Counted from the first letter of the stretch, positions 47,835-57,219 are shown. The stretch: 64,000 nt of DNA from an uncultured Lachnospiraceae bacterium (GCA_937920345.1 CALGVA010000017.1:62001-126000), one strand, 5' to 3'. The notes: a model not told the origin generated them from the sequence alone. A program made the numbers and translations.

Positions 47835-47876
47835 CAAAAAATAGCACCTACGAGATATTCAACCGTAAGTGCTATT
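47835..47876 (-). terminator. Terminator/attenuator hairpin in the leader of the HTH gene
   Basis: 13-bp stem with one mismatch (AATAGCACTTACG / CGTAGGTGCTATT), 11-base loop, then TTTTTT on the minus strand. It ends 16 bases before the HTH gene's TTG, too close to hold a promoter in between. Confidence 0.7.
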
Positions 47877-47935
47877 ACGATATATATTAACAACTATGTA
47901 GTTTGACATAGTTGCAATGTTAAACCATGCTACCA

Positions 47936-48000
47936 CTTATATATAGTCTCCACAAACCATATATAACACTATATATAGTCTCCACAACTTATATATAGCC
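47936..48000. repeat. Direct repeats, possible operators or origin iterons
   Basis: The 18-mer TATATATAGTCTCCACAA occurs at 47938-47955 and 47970-47987, exactly 32 bases apart, and a partial third copy (CTTATATATAG) at 47988-47998. A palindrome AACTATGT…ACATAGTT lies beside them at about 47891-47913. Confidence 0.6.
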
Positions 48001-48049
48001 ATAATAAAACATTTTATATACCATATATTAACTTGGATAAGCACACGAC

Positions 48050-48073
48050 AAAAACCCCTATTTTATAAGGGGT
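48050..48073 (-). terminator. Terminator of the RNA polymerase-like/zinc-ribbon unit
   Basis: 6-bp stem ACCCCT/AGGGGT on the minus strand followed by TTTTTG, about 105 bases after the stop of the zinc-ribbon gene. Confidence 0.7.
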
Positions 48074-48179
48074 ATTTAAAAGACTTTTGCGAAACTTTTA
48101 ATCATAACATATTTATTTCATTTTGTATATATGCAATTTGTATAACTTTCTTCAATTTTTTATGTGAATTATGACCATT

Positions 48180-49064
48180 TTAATAGTGTCTATTACAAAC
48201 ATCACAATTCTTTGTGCTTTTCCGCCTAGCAACAAACATTTTCCCGCACTTTTGACATTCGTTTACAAACAATTTGTCATTAAAACCACTAAACATCTGT
48301 TCGCACAGTAATTCAAACTTGTTGATAACCAAAACAATTTCATCTGTACCATTTTCATTATAGCTTATAAATGGAATTTTGTACAGATAAATTGGATTTT
48401 TCTTTCTTTTTCTATATTCTATTTCTGGTCTGTAATATTCTATCAATCCACTTTCTATAAGTGTCTGATAATTTTTTATTCTTGTTCCACTTTCGCTACC
48501 GTTATCAGAAAAAATCTTTGAATTATTAATCTTTTCTTCAATAACAGGAACATACTCTTGCTTTGTTTCATATTGGTTTTGATATGCTTTTTGCCATATA
48601 AGCAATATGGAAATGATTTTCTGTAAAATTTCTCTTGGTCTTTTTCCAAATTGTGAATTATATGTAAAATCTTTTCCGATTTGTTGAATAGTGTCTATTT
48701 CACTTCTATAAATCACAACTGGTTTATCAGCAAAGAATACCCTTTTATTTTCTTTATCTGTATCTTTTAAATCGTCTATATTCTTCTTTATCCCCTTAAT
48801 TACACTCTTTACTCTTGAATCATCATTAACATATTCTTTGGCTTTTGCTTCTATTTCCTTTTTATACTTCTCCAATACTTCATTTAATTTTAAAATGTCT
48901 GTTGATCCATTGCATAAATCATATACAATATAATGTTTGACCAATAATGCTGCCCAAAAATTACGCTCATATTTCAATCTATTTTCGTCCAAATTATCTT
49001 TATTGGCAAGGATAGTATCACAAAGATACTTGTCCTGCCAATTAATCTTATAGTTACTCGCCAC
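48180..49064 (-). CDS. Zinc-ribbon protein coupled to the RNA polymerase-like gene
   Basis: 294 residues, mostly helical and Lys-rich (KYKKEIEAKAKEYVNDDSRVKSVIKGIKKNIDDL). The C-terminus carries a Cys4 ribbon, CQKCGKMFVARRKSTKNCDVC, at residues ~271-291, with a His right after. It starts with GTG at 49064, sharing bases with the stop of the 1030-aa polymerase-like gene (TAGTG), so the two are translationally coupled. A ribbon-containing partner co-made with an RNA polymerase could be a specificity or anchoring factor; that is inference from position. No similarity to a known sigma factor is visible. Confidence 0.65.
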   Translation of the reverse strand: MASNYKINWQDKYLCDTILANKDNLDENRLKYERNFWAALLVKHYIVYDLCNGSTDILKLNEVLEKYKKEIEAKAKEYVNDDSRVKSVIKGIKKNIDDLKDTDKENKRVFFADKPVVIYRSEIDTIQQIGKDFTYNSQFGKRPREILQKIISILLIWQKAYQNQYETKQEYVPVIEEKINNSKIFSDNGSESGTRIKNYQTLIESGLIEYYRPEIEYRKRKKNPIYLYKIPFISYNENGTDEIVLVINKFELLCEQMFSGFNDKLFVNECQKCGKMFVARRKSTKNCDVCNRHY

Positions 49065-52000
49065 TATTTTATTTCCTCCTCAATAACTTTAAATCTACGT
49101 CCTAAAATTTCAATATCACCTTCCTGTACTTCAAACATACTGATTTTTCTTTTTCCTTCTGGAATAATATCTACAATATCTTCATCAAATATATTCCAGA
49201 TAAATTTATTTACGCTTTCAAGATTTTTTTGCTCTCTTAGAACGGAAACAACAATATCAAATAATTTAATAGGATTTACTTCTATTTCTTCTAACTTCTT
49301 TCTACAATTTTTAATAAGCTGTTCTCTTTTGCTGATTACATATGTTTTCTTTTTATCCGTGTTGTAACAATTATTTCCATATCTAGCTTCATTCCATATA
49401 TCATGCATCATATCTCTATAATATGAAAATGTTTTGTTAATTATATTCCTAGATTTTTTATCAACTTCCACTTCATCAGCATATGATAAAAGAATATAGT
49501 TATTATCTTTTATCTTAAATTTCCCCTTTAATTCTTTCTCCAATTTTTCAAAATACCAACAAACCTTATTCATGGTACAATCCGTTAATAATAATGGACT
49601 ATTATCTAAAAAGAAACGAAGAAAATCCTTTTCGCTTTCGGTTTCCAGATCGCCGTTTTGTGCTTTATCTAAAAATTTTTCCATAGTCATAAATGTTTCT
49701 TTTTGGCATATAAGGCTACATATTTTATAATACTTTTGGAAAAGACGATCTTTCTTTTCATCTAAATACCTACAAAAATAAGCTGGAAACTCTGGTGTAA
49801 ATCTATTATGTTCTTTTACGCTTTCTCTTTCTTCTATGCTCATATCTTTGGTTTCAGGCTGATAAATAAAATCCATTGATATATCTGGCTTTTTCCCTGT
49901 TTTTGTACTGTCAATTTCTTCTCCAATTATAAAACGCAATTTTTTGATTTGATTAATTATCTTTACCCTTTCAGCATCTTTAAACATGGGAAGCATTGCA
50001 AAATAATTTGTACTCATATTAGAATACACACCTACTTTGTTTCCAAATCCTTTCAAATCAGATTCAACCGCCGTTTTAACATTATATACTCTCTTATCCA
50101 TTTTGGATAAACCCTTTTCATACATAACAGGTGGCACATCCCACCTACAATCAATCAGCACATCAAAATCCGTTGTTAGTACACAATCACTATCCCAATC
50201 TGAATCACTATGTATTACTGTTGAAATATCATGTACGCTATAAATGATTCCACTATAAATATATCTATAATACTTTTTCATTTTTTCAAAAGTATCATTA
50301 TCTGTATTTTCATTATTAGAGATAGTAAGAAGATTATGCTCCCCTATATCCGTCATTGGGCTTCTACACGCATCCACCTTTTCAACTTTTTTATCTAACC
50401 AATACTTGCTATAAATATGATATGGTTTAATCAATCCAAAATAAAATTTATCCTTTTCATTCCTCATTGGAGATGTTGGATAGTTACCATTTTCATCTGC
50501 TATTTCATCCCGCAATATCGCCCATTGTGCTAAAGCATATGGATCAGAAATCATAAATTGATAATTTGAATTATGTGCCGTATACAATTTCCCTACTTTG
50601 GCTTGCTTAAAAGCAAATTCCAAATTCTTTTTTATTTGTCCTCTGACATATGTATCTTGTAACAAATCGAGATTTTTCAGCAATGCTTTATTAAATGGTG
50701 TTGTATCTACACTGCTCCAAAAGTCTTCCTCGCTCTCTGTCACATTTTCTACACATTCAATTTCCATATTATCTTCATTGGATATAATAGTATCATTCAT
50801 TAAACTAAAAAGAACTACTGCATCATTACCCTCTGCCAACTGTTCAAAATATTTCCCAGTTGGATCACAAAGTCTCTCTATATCAGTATCCGATTGAATA
50901 TTACTTGTTTGTTCTGCTTGATAATTCAGTTTAACATTATCTTTATCTCTTTTGGGTGAGACACGTTGTACTCCCCAAATAACATTATCTATATTTCGCT
51001 CATAAATTCTAAAATCATCATCATACAACGAATGATTTTTCCATTGACTTATTGTTAAAAATACATCAATGTCTTTAATTCGCATTTTCTGTCCTAATAT
51101 ATCAGTTGTGTACTCTCTCCCTAATTCCTGTGCAAGTTCTTTAAAAGGAAATGTCACTAACAATCCCTTTACGCTTTTACTTCTCATATTTAAGGCTGAA
51201 GGGGTATAAGATAAATGTAATTCCTGCTGCCATTTCATTTTCAAAAATGTCGGATCAACTAATCCCATCCCATCAAAGCTATTCATATATACTGTTTCAC
51301 CTTCATTACCAGTATCTTTGAATTTCCGCATTTCTATTGAATATTCAACAGTATTTACAGCCTCTTTTTTTATAATCTCGCCTTTTTTAGTAACAAAATA
51401 TACTTCATCATCAAAAGTCAAATGCTCAAAATCAGGAATCACACACACTCTAGGGCTACTAACAAACGTTACTCCTGTTGTTGATAACCCCATATATGCT
51501 CCATACTTTTCAGGAACAACTAATGCTTCTTGTGAAATATCCTTGTGTCCTGCTTGTAGTATTGGCTGTAACTTTATATTCAAATCATCCCTAACAAACT
51601 GTACTGTATTGCCTTTTAAATTACTACTGGATGCAGAATTTCTTGTATATAATACATCACCATAATAAAATCCTTTTACGCCAAATTTTTTATAATCTCC
51701 AGAACGATTCTCAACACTGATTACATCCTTGACAAACAAATATTTATCTAATCTTTTTGTTTCTTTTAGAATAGATTCAATATCTGGTTCATCTGCCCTC
51801 TTCATTTCTTTAATACTATTTCGCATTTTCTTAACTTCTAAATATGCGTCATATTGCTGTTGATTTGGTGTTTTAGTTGTGTCATTTAATCCTTTTAGTT
51901 TCCTAATCTCATAGAACAAAATATCATCTGCAACTGTAATCAGCATATTTTTTTCTTTCAATTCATCTATTGTATATGGCGTAACCTTATGTATTTCTGC

Positions 52001-52156
52001 CTTTCTTTCATAAGATTTTCCGTCTTCTTTATATACTGTCATAGTTCCATTAATTGTAGCACTATTGACAATTTCATCAGATGTAAGATTGATAATCCTA
52101 TACTGTACAGGTACAAATCCTTCTTTTTTTGCTCTTAAAACATTTTCATTATTCAT
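49064..52156 (-). CDS. Two-barrel RNA polymerase-like protein (YonO/RDR superfamily)
   Basis: 1030 residues. Motifs match single-chain two-barrel polymerases (YonO of SPbeta, eukaryotic RNA-dependent RNA polymerases): FDGMG (294-298) like 'DGxG'; PSALNMRSKSVKG (319-331) like 'PSAfQiRxxGxKG' of the first barrel; CRSPMTDIGEHN (597-608) like 'RxPxxxPGDxR'; the metal motif D653-W-D655-S-D657 with Asp651 before it, like 'SDLDGD', though Gly is replaced by Ser; and EEIDSTKTGKKPDI (746-759) like the 'AVDxxKTG' element after it. All occur in the right order. It would polymerise RNA on a DNA template for the element. It starts at 52156 (AAAGGCG upstream) and is followed by the zinc-ribbon gene. The call is by motif reading only. 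Confidence 0.8.
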   Translation of the reverse strand: MNNENVLRAKKEGFVPVQYRIINLTSDEIVNSATINGTMTVYKEDGKSYERKAEIHKVTPYTIDELKEKNMLITVADDILFYEIRKLKGLNDTTKTPNQQQYDAYLEVKKMRNSIKEMKRADEPDIESILKETKRLDKYLFVKDVISVENRSGDYKKFGVKGFYYGDVLYTRNSASSSNLKGNTVQFVRDDLNIKLQPILQAGHKDISQEALVVPEKYGAYMGLSTTGVTFVSSPRVCVIPDFEHLTFDDEVYFVTKKGEIIKKEAVNTVEYSIEMRKFKDTGNEGETVYMNSFDGMGLVDPTFLKMKWQQELHLSYTPSALNMRSKSVKGLLVTFPFKELAQELGREYTTDILGQKMRIKDIDVFLTISQWKNHSLYDDDFRIYERNIDNVIWGVQRVSPKRDKDNVKLNYQAEQTSNIQSDTDIERLCDPTGKYFEQLAEGNDAVVLFSLMNDTIISNEDNMEIECVENVTESEEDFWSSVDTTPFNKALLKNLDLLQDTYVRGQIKKNLEFAFKQAKVGKLYTAHNSNYQFMISDPYALAQWAILRDEIADENGNYPTSPMRNEKDKFYFGLIKPYHIYSKYWLDKKVEKVDACRSPMTDIGEHNLLTISNNENTDNDTFEKMKKYYRYIYSGIIYSVHDISTVIHSDSDWDSDCVLTTDFDVLIDCRWDVPPVMYEKGLSKMDKRVYNVKTAVESDLKGFGNKVGVYSNMSTNYFAMLPMFKDAERVKIINQIKKLRFIIGEEIDSTKTGKKPDISMDFIYQPETKDMSIEERESVKEHNRFTPEFPAYFCRYLDEKKDRLFQKYYKICSLICQKETFMTMEKFLDKAQNGDLETESEKDFLRFFLDNSPLLLTDCTMNKVCWYFEKLEKELKGKFKIKDNNYILLSYADEVEVDKKSRNIINKTFSYYRDMMHDIWNEARYGNNCYNTDKKKTYVISKREQLIKNCRKKLEEIEVNPIKLFDIVVSVLREQKNLESVNKFIWNIFDEDIVDIIPEGKRKISMFEVQEGDIEILGRRFKVIEEEIK

Positions 52157-52508
52157 TGAATCGCCTTTCTTTAGTCGCTTTTAGCCATTGCTTATTATAT
52201 GCTCCAATAATAAATACCCTTTTTCTATTTCAGTTTCCCCATTGATAGGAAAAATTTTTATAAAAACTTTATCCATGTAATAAGCAACGTAATTTCTTGT
52301 ATCAATATTGGAATTATTATGTAATAGCCTTTTTACATTCCATTTATTTCTTCTGCATTTTTGTGTAAACTTCTATTAAAAATCATACTCAAACTACCAC
52401 TTATTGAAATGGCTATTTCATTGGGTAAAATCCCTCCACAAATGCCTGTTTTTAACCGTTTTAGGGGAATAAATCGCCTGTTTTTAGCATTTATCCCCCA
52501 CTTTGGCA
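52157..52508. other. Intergenic region between the polymerase-like gene and the 229-aa gene
   Basis: 350 bases. An open minus-strand stretch ends at about 52186 (…FIKIFPINGETEIEKGYLLLEHIISNG) but lacks a good start, so it may be a remnant or a 31-aa ORF. The part next to the 229-aa gene is repeat-rich (see 52444-52498). This probably holds the promoter for the polymerase-like gene, but I could not pick one out. Confidence 0.4.
52444..52498. repeat. Direct repeat plus hairpin downstream of the 229-aa gene
   Basis: GCCTGTTTTTA at 52444-52454 and 52476-52486 (32 bases apart). A hairpin GGGG(A)ATAAAT / ATTTATCCCC (52464-52498) encloses the second copy. There is no T-run, so it is not a standard terminator. 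Confidence 0.5.
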
Positions 52509-53198
52509 CTATTTTGTGCTATCTGATACCACTTTAAAACCACTGTTCGGCTTTATCTTGCCGATTTTCTCACCATTGCTATCTTTCATGGTTCCATCTG
52601 TTGAAATGGTCATAAAACCTATTCCCTCTTTTTCTGCCCATTCCTGGGCAATGCTTTTATGTCCTTGACATTGCCTAATACCGCTTGCTATATCAATTTG
52701 TGCAACTTCCAGTTCAAAAATATCACGGTTATAATATATCCATAGAAAATCATTTATATCTTTGAACTGGTTACAAAGTAGATCATCAGGATTTATACCT
52801 TTCAGATGGTTAATGGTATAGAAATAATCCTTACAACTATATTTTTCTCCATCAAATTCCTTGTCGATTGGAAAAATTCCCATAATCTGTTTAAGCGTCA
52901 AATGACCTAAAATCTGATACAGCAAATCTATAAATTTGAAATCCTCCATAAGTTCATCATAATACAATACTTTTTCTTCAAAGATTCCTTTTTGATTGGC
53001 ATGATTTTTTAACGTAATATATTTTGTTCCATAAAAGAACATCATGCATAAAGTATCAGATATATTATTATTCTCTTTATTGGCGGTACACTTTATCAAA
53101 AGCCGATCATAAGCATTTTTGTATAATTCCCATTTCTGCTTACTAAGGGCAGATTTATTGTTCTGCCCTTTAATCACTGTGAATTTACTATTGTCCAT
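52509..53198 (-). CDS. Unknown protein between topoisomerase and polymerase genes (229 aa)
   Basis: Soluble alpha/beta protein, not recognised: LSKQKWELYKNAYDRLLIKC, FKFIDLLYQILGHLTLKQIMGIFP, HLKGINPDDLLCNQFKDINDFLWIYYNRDIFEL, and a C-terminal glycine/lysine segment (GEKIGKIKPNSGFKVVSDS). GGAG is 9 bases before the ATG. It begins 49 bases after the fused topoisomerase stops, on the same strand, and precedes the polymerase-like gene. Its constant company with those genes, if found in other genomes, would be the best clue to function. Confidence 0.65.
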   Translation of the reverse strand: MDNSKFTVIKGQNNKSALSKQKWELYKNAYDRLLIKCTANKENNNISDTLCMMFFYGTKYITLKNHANQKGIFEEKVLYYDELMEDFKFIDLLYQILGHLTLKQIMGIFPIDKEFDGEKYSCKDYFYTINHLKGINPDDLLCNQFKDINDFLWIYYNRDIFELEVAQIDIASGIRQCQGHKSIAQEWAEKEGIGFMTISTDGTMKDSNGEKIGKIKPNSGFKVVSDSTK

Positions 53199-53247
53199 AT
53201 ATTTATATTCTCCATATAAAACCTAACAAAATCTGAAAACTTACTTA

Positions 53248-55674
53248 TCAAGATACCTTCCAAGTATCAATGTTAAGTTTTTCTTCTATCTCTCGCTGAT
53301 ATTGTGCAATCAATTCCTTTTCAATCTGTGGGATTTCCTTTTTTGCCATTGCAACGGTATACCTGCCATTGTAAGCTGATAAATCAATAGGCAAATGTAT
53401 CTTGTCCAACTGCTCTTTATATTTATCTGCCATCAATCGCATAAAAGCAGCCTGTTTAATTGCATTGTGATCCACATTCAACGATTCTTCCAGATTAATT
53501 GTAGGAAGGTTGTTAATTGATGATAATTTTCTATCAAGTATTTCAAGCATCTGCTCCGTTGTAAATGCGTTCAATTCCACACGCCTATACATAGTTCCAG
53601 CATTAAAGAATTGACGATATTCATATGGAAGCGAAGACAATTTTTCAGATTCCTTTTTCTTAATTTCAACTTTTTCAGGCTCAATTCCATATTTTTCCAC
53701 ATCTTCAAAAGTAACACCCAAATCCTCAATAGGAATTTCATACTTGAATTTGATATTTGTATTTTTGAATGAATTTAATATGAATATGCCTGAAATGTCC
53801 AAATCATGCATACAATATAACTTTAACCCTCTATTATGGACTTCATGCAATAATGTCTTTGCTGCCCTTGTAGAAAATCCCTGTCCTGAAACAATCATCA
53901 TATTATATTTCTCACCGATTTTTTCAGCTTTGAATATTGCATCAAATCCAGTCTTTTCAATATATAATACCTTATCGTACTTATATTCCAGATCAAAGTT
54001 GTCCTCAATGTGCATAGTGCTACTGATTCCACCATAACAATCAAAAGTATTACTTGCCGTTCCCAATCTGTTTATGAAACTTCTTACGTTTGCTGTTCCT
54101 AATCCCATCTGCATACCGTCAACATAGAAATTTCCTCTGTCGCTGAAATTGACTTTATCTTCATGCTCTGGATTAGCGTCTATCCACTCTGATAATATTT
54201 CTTGTACAAAATCACCATAAGTATTCTTTGTTTCAATAATAGGCGCAATTTCACGCATCTTGTACCAAATCTGACGTGCTGTAATCGCATATCTTCCATT
54301 ATTGCTTGCTTTATTAAATGCTTCTGTCACATAATCCCTCATGATTGCCCTGTTATTGGTTTTCTTATTCTCGGAACTAAAGGCACGATTTTCTTTTGCA
54401 ATCACTTTGTTCAGCTTATCCAATAATTCATTAAAAAAACTGCTAATATCAATTTCTGTCTTTCCGGCATCCAAAAATTTTAAGTATGGGGATATAATAT
54501 GGAACACAAAAGAGAAATTATAATATTTTCCAAGTAATTCTGCCAAATTACAAGCATGTGTAGAAGAATCACCAATTTTATAGTAATCATATCTAAAACA
54601 GATACTTCGTCCATCATGATATGTAATGGTATTATTTACATAACACTGTATATTTGTAGCTTTTTCTTTGTTTGAATCTGATTTGAATGCATTTTTATGT
54701 ACAGAAAATTCTACAATACACGGAATGATCCTGTCATTTAATCCAATGCTGTTATCAGTATTTTCAACAATTATATTTGTATTGATAACATTATCCAGTC
54801 CGATTCTCTGATTCTTTAATAATGTGTATTTCTTTGATTGTTGATAGTTTTTTAATTCCAAAAAATCTGTTATAAATTCATCACTACCAAAATCAATATC
54901 TTTTATTTTTCCCTTTATCTTGCTTGCGTTTTTTATTCTTGTTCCAAAATATTCAGCCAAAAAGTTTTTGTATGTTGTATTACCATCCTGTGTATCACGA
55001 ATAAACCTCTTGTAAGTGTCATAATCATAAAACGACAAAGATATATTTTTAGATTTATCTACCGGCTCCTTCGTTGGCTCTCTATAATAACTATTTCCTA
55101 AATAATCAAGCGTAAATAAAACATCTGGATTACATACACCATAATAATAAATGTAACTTGTGTAATATCCTTCTTGTGGTTCATTAAATCCAACAATCTC
55201 TACACCATGTTTGTCTGTCTCTCCAATTTCCTTAAAATCCACATTTATGATACCGTCTTTCACAAGATCAGCGTCAATGTTTGCTTCTAATATCACGCCA
55301 TCGTTTGTATGCCACAATAACCGCCACTTTCTTATAAAGCAGATACTTATAATCGTTTTTAGTCCATTCCCCTGTTTCCCTCTGGAAGCCGTTACAAAGT
55401 GCCGATTTTTACTGATATAGTAATTAAAATCATATATATTCTTGACCGTATCGCATGATATTCCTTCACCATTATCGAAAATTCCAAGACCATATAGTTT
55501 ACGAATAACATCTACACGCTTTTCTAATAGCGGTTCAATAGAATCCAACGCATTATCAATCAATTCTTTCATAATAACATCATTCCAATAATATTTAGGC
55601 AGACCTATCTTCTTTACAAGTTCATCTTCTGTGAAATAATCTGCCATAATAGCAGTTTTATATGTTCTATCCAT
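53248..55674 (-). CDS. Fused topoisomerase VI-type enzyme (Topo VIII-like, B and A in one chain)
   Basis: 808 residues from the ATG at 55674 (GAGGG 10 bases upstream); an in-frame ATG at 55692 overlaps clpX. The N-terminal half is a GHKL ATPase: KELIDNALDS (Glu37, Asn41), DNGEG (67-71), RGKQGNGLKT (98-106), and a transducer-like part near 320-415. The C-terminal half is Spo11/TopoVI-A-like: catalytic Tyr471 in TARQIWYKMREI, then a Toprim domain with YIEKTGFD (Glu573) and CMHDLDISG (Asp624, Asp626). All catalytic residues are kept. Fused B-A enzymes, called Topo VIII, are known from plasmids and mobile elements. It could decatenate or relax the replicating element. Confidence 0.88.
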   Translation of the reverse strand: MDRTYKTAIMADYFTEDELVKKIGLPKYYWNDVIMKELIDNALDSIEPLLEKRVDVIRKLYGLGIFDNGEGISCDTVKNIYDFNYYISKNRHFVTASRGKQGNGLKTIISICFIRKWRLLWHTNDGVILEANIDADLVKDGIINVDFKEIGETDKHGVEIVGFNEPQEGYYTSYIYYYGVCNPDVLFTLDYLGNSYYREPTKEPVDKSKNISLSFYDYDTYKRFIRDTQDGNTTYKNFLAEYFGTRIKNASKIKGKIKDIDFGSDEFITDFLELKNYQQSKKYTLLKNQRIGLDNVINTNIIVENTDNSIGLNDRIIPCIVEFSVHKNAFKSDSNKEKATNIQCYVNNTITYHDGRSICFRYDYYKIGDSSTHACNLAELLGKYYNFSFVFHIISPYLKFLDAGKTEIDISSFFNELLDKLNKVIAKENRAFSSENKKTNNRAIMRDYVTEAFNKASNNGRYAITARQIWYKMREIAPIIETKNTYGDFVQEILSEWIDANPEHEDKVNFSDRGNFYVDGMQMGLGTANVRSFINRLGTASNTFDCYGGISSTMHIEDNFDLEYKYDKVLYIEKTGFDAIFKAEKIGEKYNMMIVSGQGFSTRAAKTLLHEVHNRGLKLYCMHDLDISGIFILNSFKNTNIKFKYEIPIEDLGVTFEDVEKYGIEPEKVEIKKKESEKLSSLPYEYRQFFNAGTMYRRVELNAFTTEQMLEILDRKLSSINNLPTINLEESLNVDHNAIKQAAFMRLMADKYKEQLDKIHLPIDLSAYNGRYTVAMAKKEIPQIEKELIAQYQREIEEKLNIDTWKVS

Positions 55675-55688
55675 TAAATCACCAACCC

Positions 55689-56933
55689 TCATGCAATTTT
55701 TCTATTATATTTTCCGTAAATAGGCGCATCTGATTTACCATCCACAACATCAGAAGTAATAATTACTTTCTTTGCGCCCTTTATATCTGGTACAAGAAAA
55801 CACACCTTCTCCATACACTTTTCAATAATCGCCCGTAAACCTCTTGCCCCTGTTTTCTTCTCTAATGCCAGACTTGCGACACGTTTTAAAGCATCCTCGG
55901 AAAATTCAAGTTCTATTTCATCAAAGGACAATAATTTTTTGTACTGCTTTACTAATGCGTTTTTTGGTTCTGTGAGAATACGCAATAAATCAGATTCTTC
56001 CAATGACTGTAATGTACAAATAATCGGAAGTCTGCCAGTCAATTCAGGAGTTAAACCAAACTTAATCACATCTGAAGGTTGTACGTTTGCAATATCATTC
56101 TTTGCAGAGGCAGCAGGCGTGACATCAGCATTAAACCCTATATGCTTCTCATTGCCTTTATTAACAATTTTGTCTAATCCTTCAAATGCCCCTCCGCAAA
56201 TAAACAAAATATTTTTTGTGTTCATTTGAATACATTCCTCTTGTGGATGCTTTCTACCGCCTTTTGGTGGAATATTTACAATGCTTCCTTCTATAATTTT
56301 CAATAGTGCCTGTTGAACGCCCTCGCCGGAAACATCCCTTGTAATGGATAGATTTTCAGATTTTCTTGCTATCTTGTCAATTTCATCAATATAAACAATT
56401 CCATATTCAGCACGTTCCACATCACCATCAGCAGCTTGTAATAATCTCACAAGAACATTTTCCACATCATCACCAACATAGCCACTCTCTGTAAGTGTAG
56501 TAGCGTCTGCAATCGCAAAGGGTACATTTAGTTTCTTTGCTATAGTTTCAGCTAGATACGTTTTGCCACATCCTGAATCTCCAATCATGAGGATATTAGA
56601 CTTTTGAATTTCAATTCCATCATTGCTCATATGTCGATTATGATATAAAATCCGCTTATAATGATTGTAGATACTAACTGATAATGTGATTTTTGCGGAT
56701 TCCTGACCTATTACATATTCGTCAAGAAATCTTTTAATCTCTGATGGTTTACTGATTTGTATATCCGTAAGCAGATCATCCAAATTACCATTATTTTCAT
56801 ACTCCAAAAGCGTATCGTACATACCAGTAATGCACTCGCTACAAGCGCATACACCGTTGTTCCCTTGAATCATCATTAAAACTTTATCTTCTGTCTTTCC
56901 ACAAAAAGAACATACTTTCATTTTCTTTGCCAT
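55689..56933 (-). CDS. clpX: ClpX-type AAA+ unfoldase, element-encoded
   Basis: 414 residues, the normal ClpX length. The zinc-binding domain has CSFC (8-11) and CSEC (31-34). The AAA+ module has [13 protein letters not shown] (Walker A ~118-125), [11 protein letters not shown] (Walker B), [10 protein letters not shown] (sensor 1/Arg finger region) and [12 protein letters not shown] (sensor 2). The pore loop region GYVGDD is kept, and the IGF tripeptide that docks into ClpP is present in KHIGFNADV. It could therefore serve the host ClpP or displace host ClpX. The sequence is AT-rich like its neighbours. It shares its stop with the upstream alternative ATG of the topoisomerase (ATGA). AGGAG lies 10 bases before the ATG. 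Confidence 0.93.
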   Translation of the reverse strand: MAKKMKVCSFCGKTEDKVLMMIQGNNGVCACSECITGMYDTLLEYENNGNLDDLLTDIQISKPSEIKRFLDEYVIGQESAKITLSVSIYNHYKRILYHNRHMSNDGIEIQKSNILMIGDSGCGKTYLAETIAKKLNVPFAIADATTLTESGYVGDDVENVLVRLLQAADGDVERAEYGIVYIDEIDKIARKSENLSITRDVSGEGVQQALLKIIEGSIVNIPPKGGRKHPQEECIQMNTKNILFICGGAFEGLDKIVNKGNEKHIGFNADVTPAASAKNDIANVQPSDVIKFGLTPELTGRLPIICTLQSLEESDLLRILTEPKNALVKQYKKLLSFDEIELEFSEDALKRVASLALEKKTGARGLRAIIEKCMEKVCFLVPDIKGAKKVIITSDVVDGKSDAPIYGKYNRKIA

Positions 56934-56947
56934 ATATAATATTTCTC

Positions 56948-57214
56948 CTATTTTTTCTTTCTACGTCCACGATAATTGATATTTTTATGATATTTTCCCC
57001 AATGATTCCTATATTCACATTGATTTTCTGCTTCTTCATAAGATTCAAATACATCTTTATCTTTTGCCTTTAAAGGCTTTTGTTCAAAGATGTATTGATC
57101 CTTTATATCCAGTATTTTTCTTTTCCCATTGGCTATATGCCATTTATTAACGCCTTTACTGTTCTTTACTCGATGGATTACATATACTTCCTGTCCTATT
57201 TTAAATTTAAACAT
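56948..57214 (-). CDS. Small basic KOW/SH3-like protein (88 aa)
   Basis: Begins [27 protein letters not shown] and is rich in Lys/Arg/Tyr, with the strand pattern of a KOW- or SH3-like barrel ('G+xVyvI…') and a very basic C-terminus RGRRKKK. It is the second of two such small basic proteins in a row, 14 bases before clpX, so in one operon. Nucleic-acid binding is likely from charge and fold pattern, but the partner is unknown. Confidence 0.6.
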   Translation of the reverse strand: MFKFKIGQEVYVIHRVKNSKGVNKWHIANGKRKILDIKDQYIFEQKPLKAKDKDVFESYEEAENQCEYRNHWGKYHKNINYRGRRKKK

Positions 57215-57219
57215 ATGAT

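Noticed and set aside
47938..47998. CRISPR array (spaced direct repeats)
   Set aside because: Only two full 18-base repeats with 14-base gaps, no cas genes and AT-rich repeats; operator or iterons fit better.
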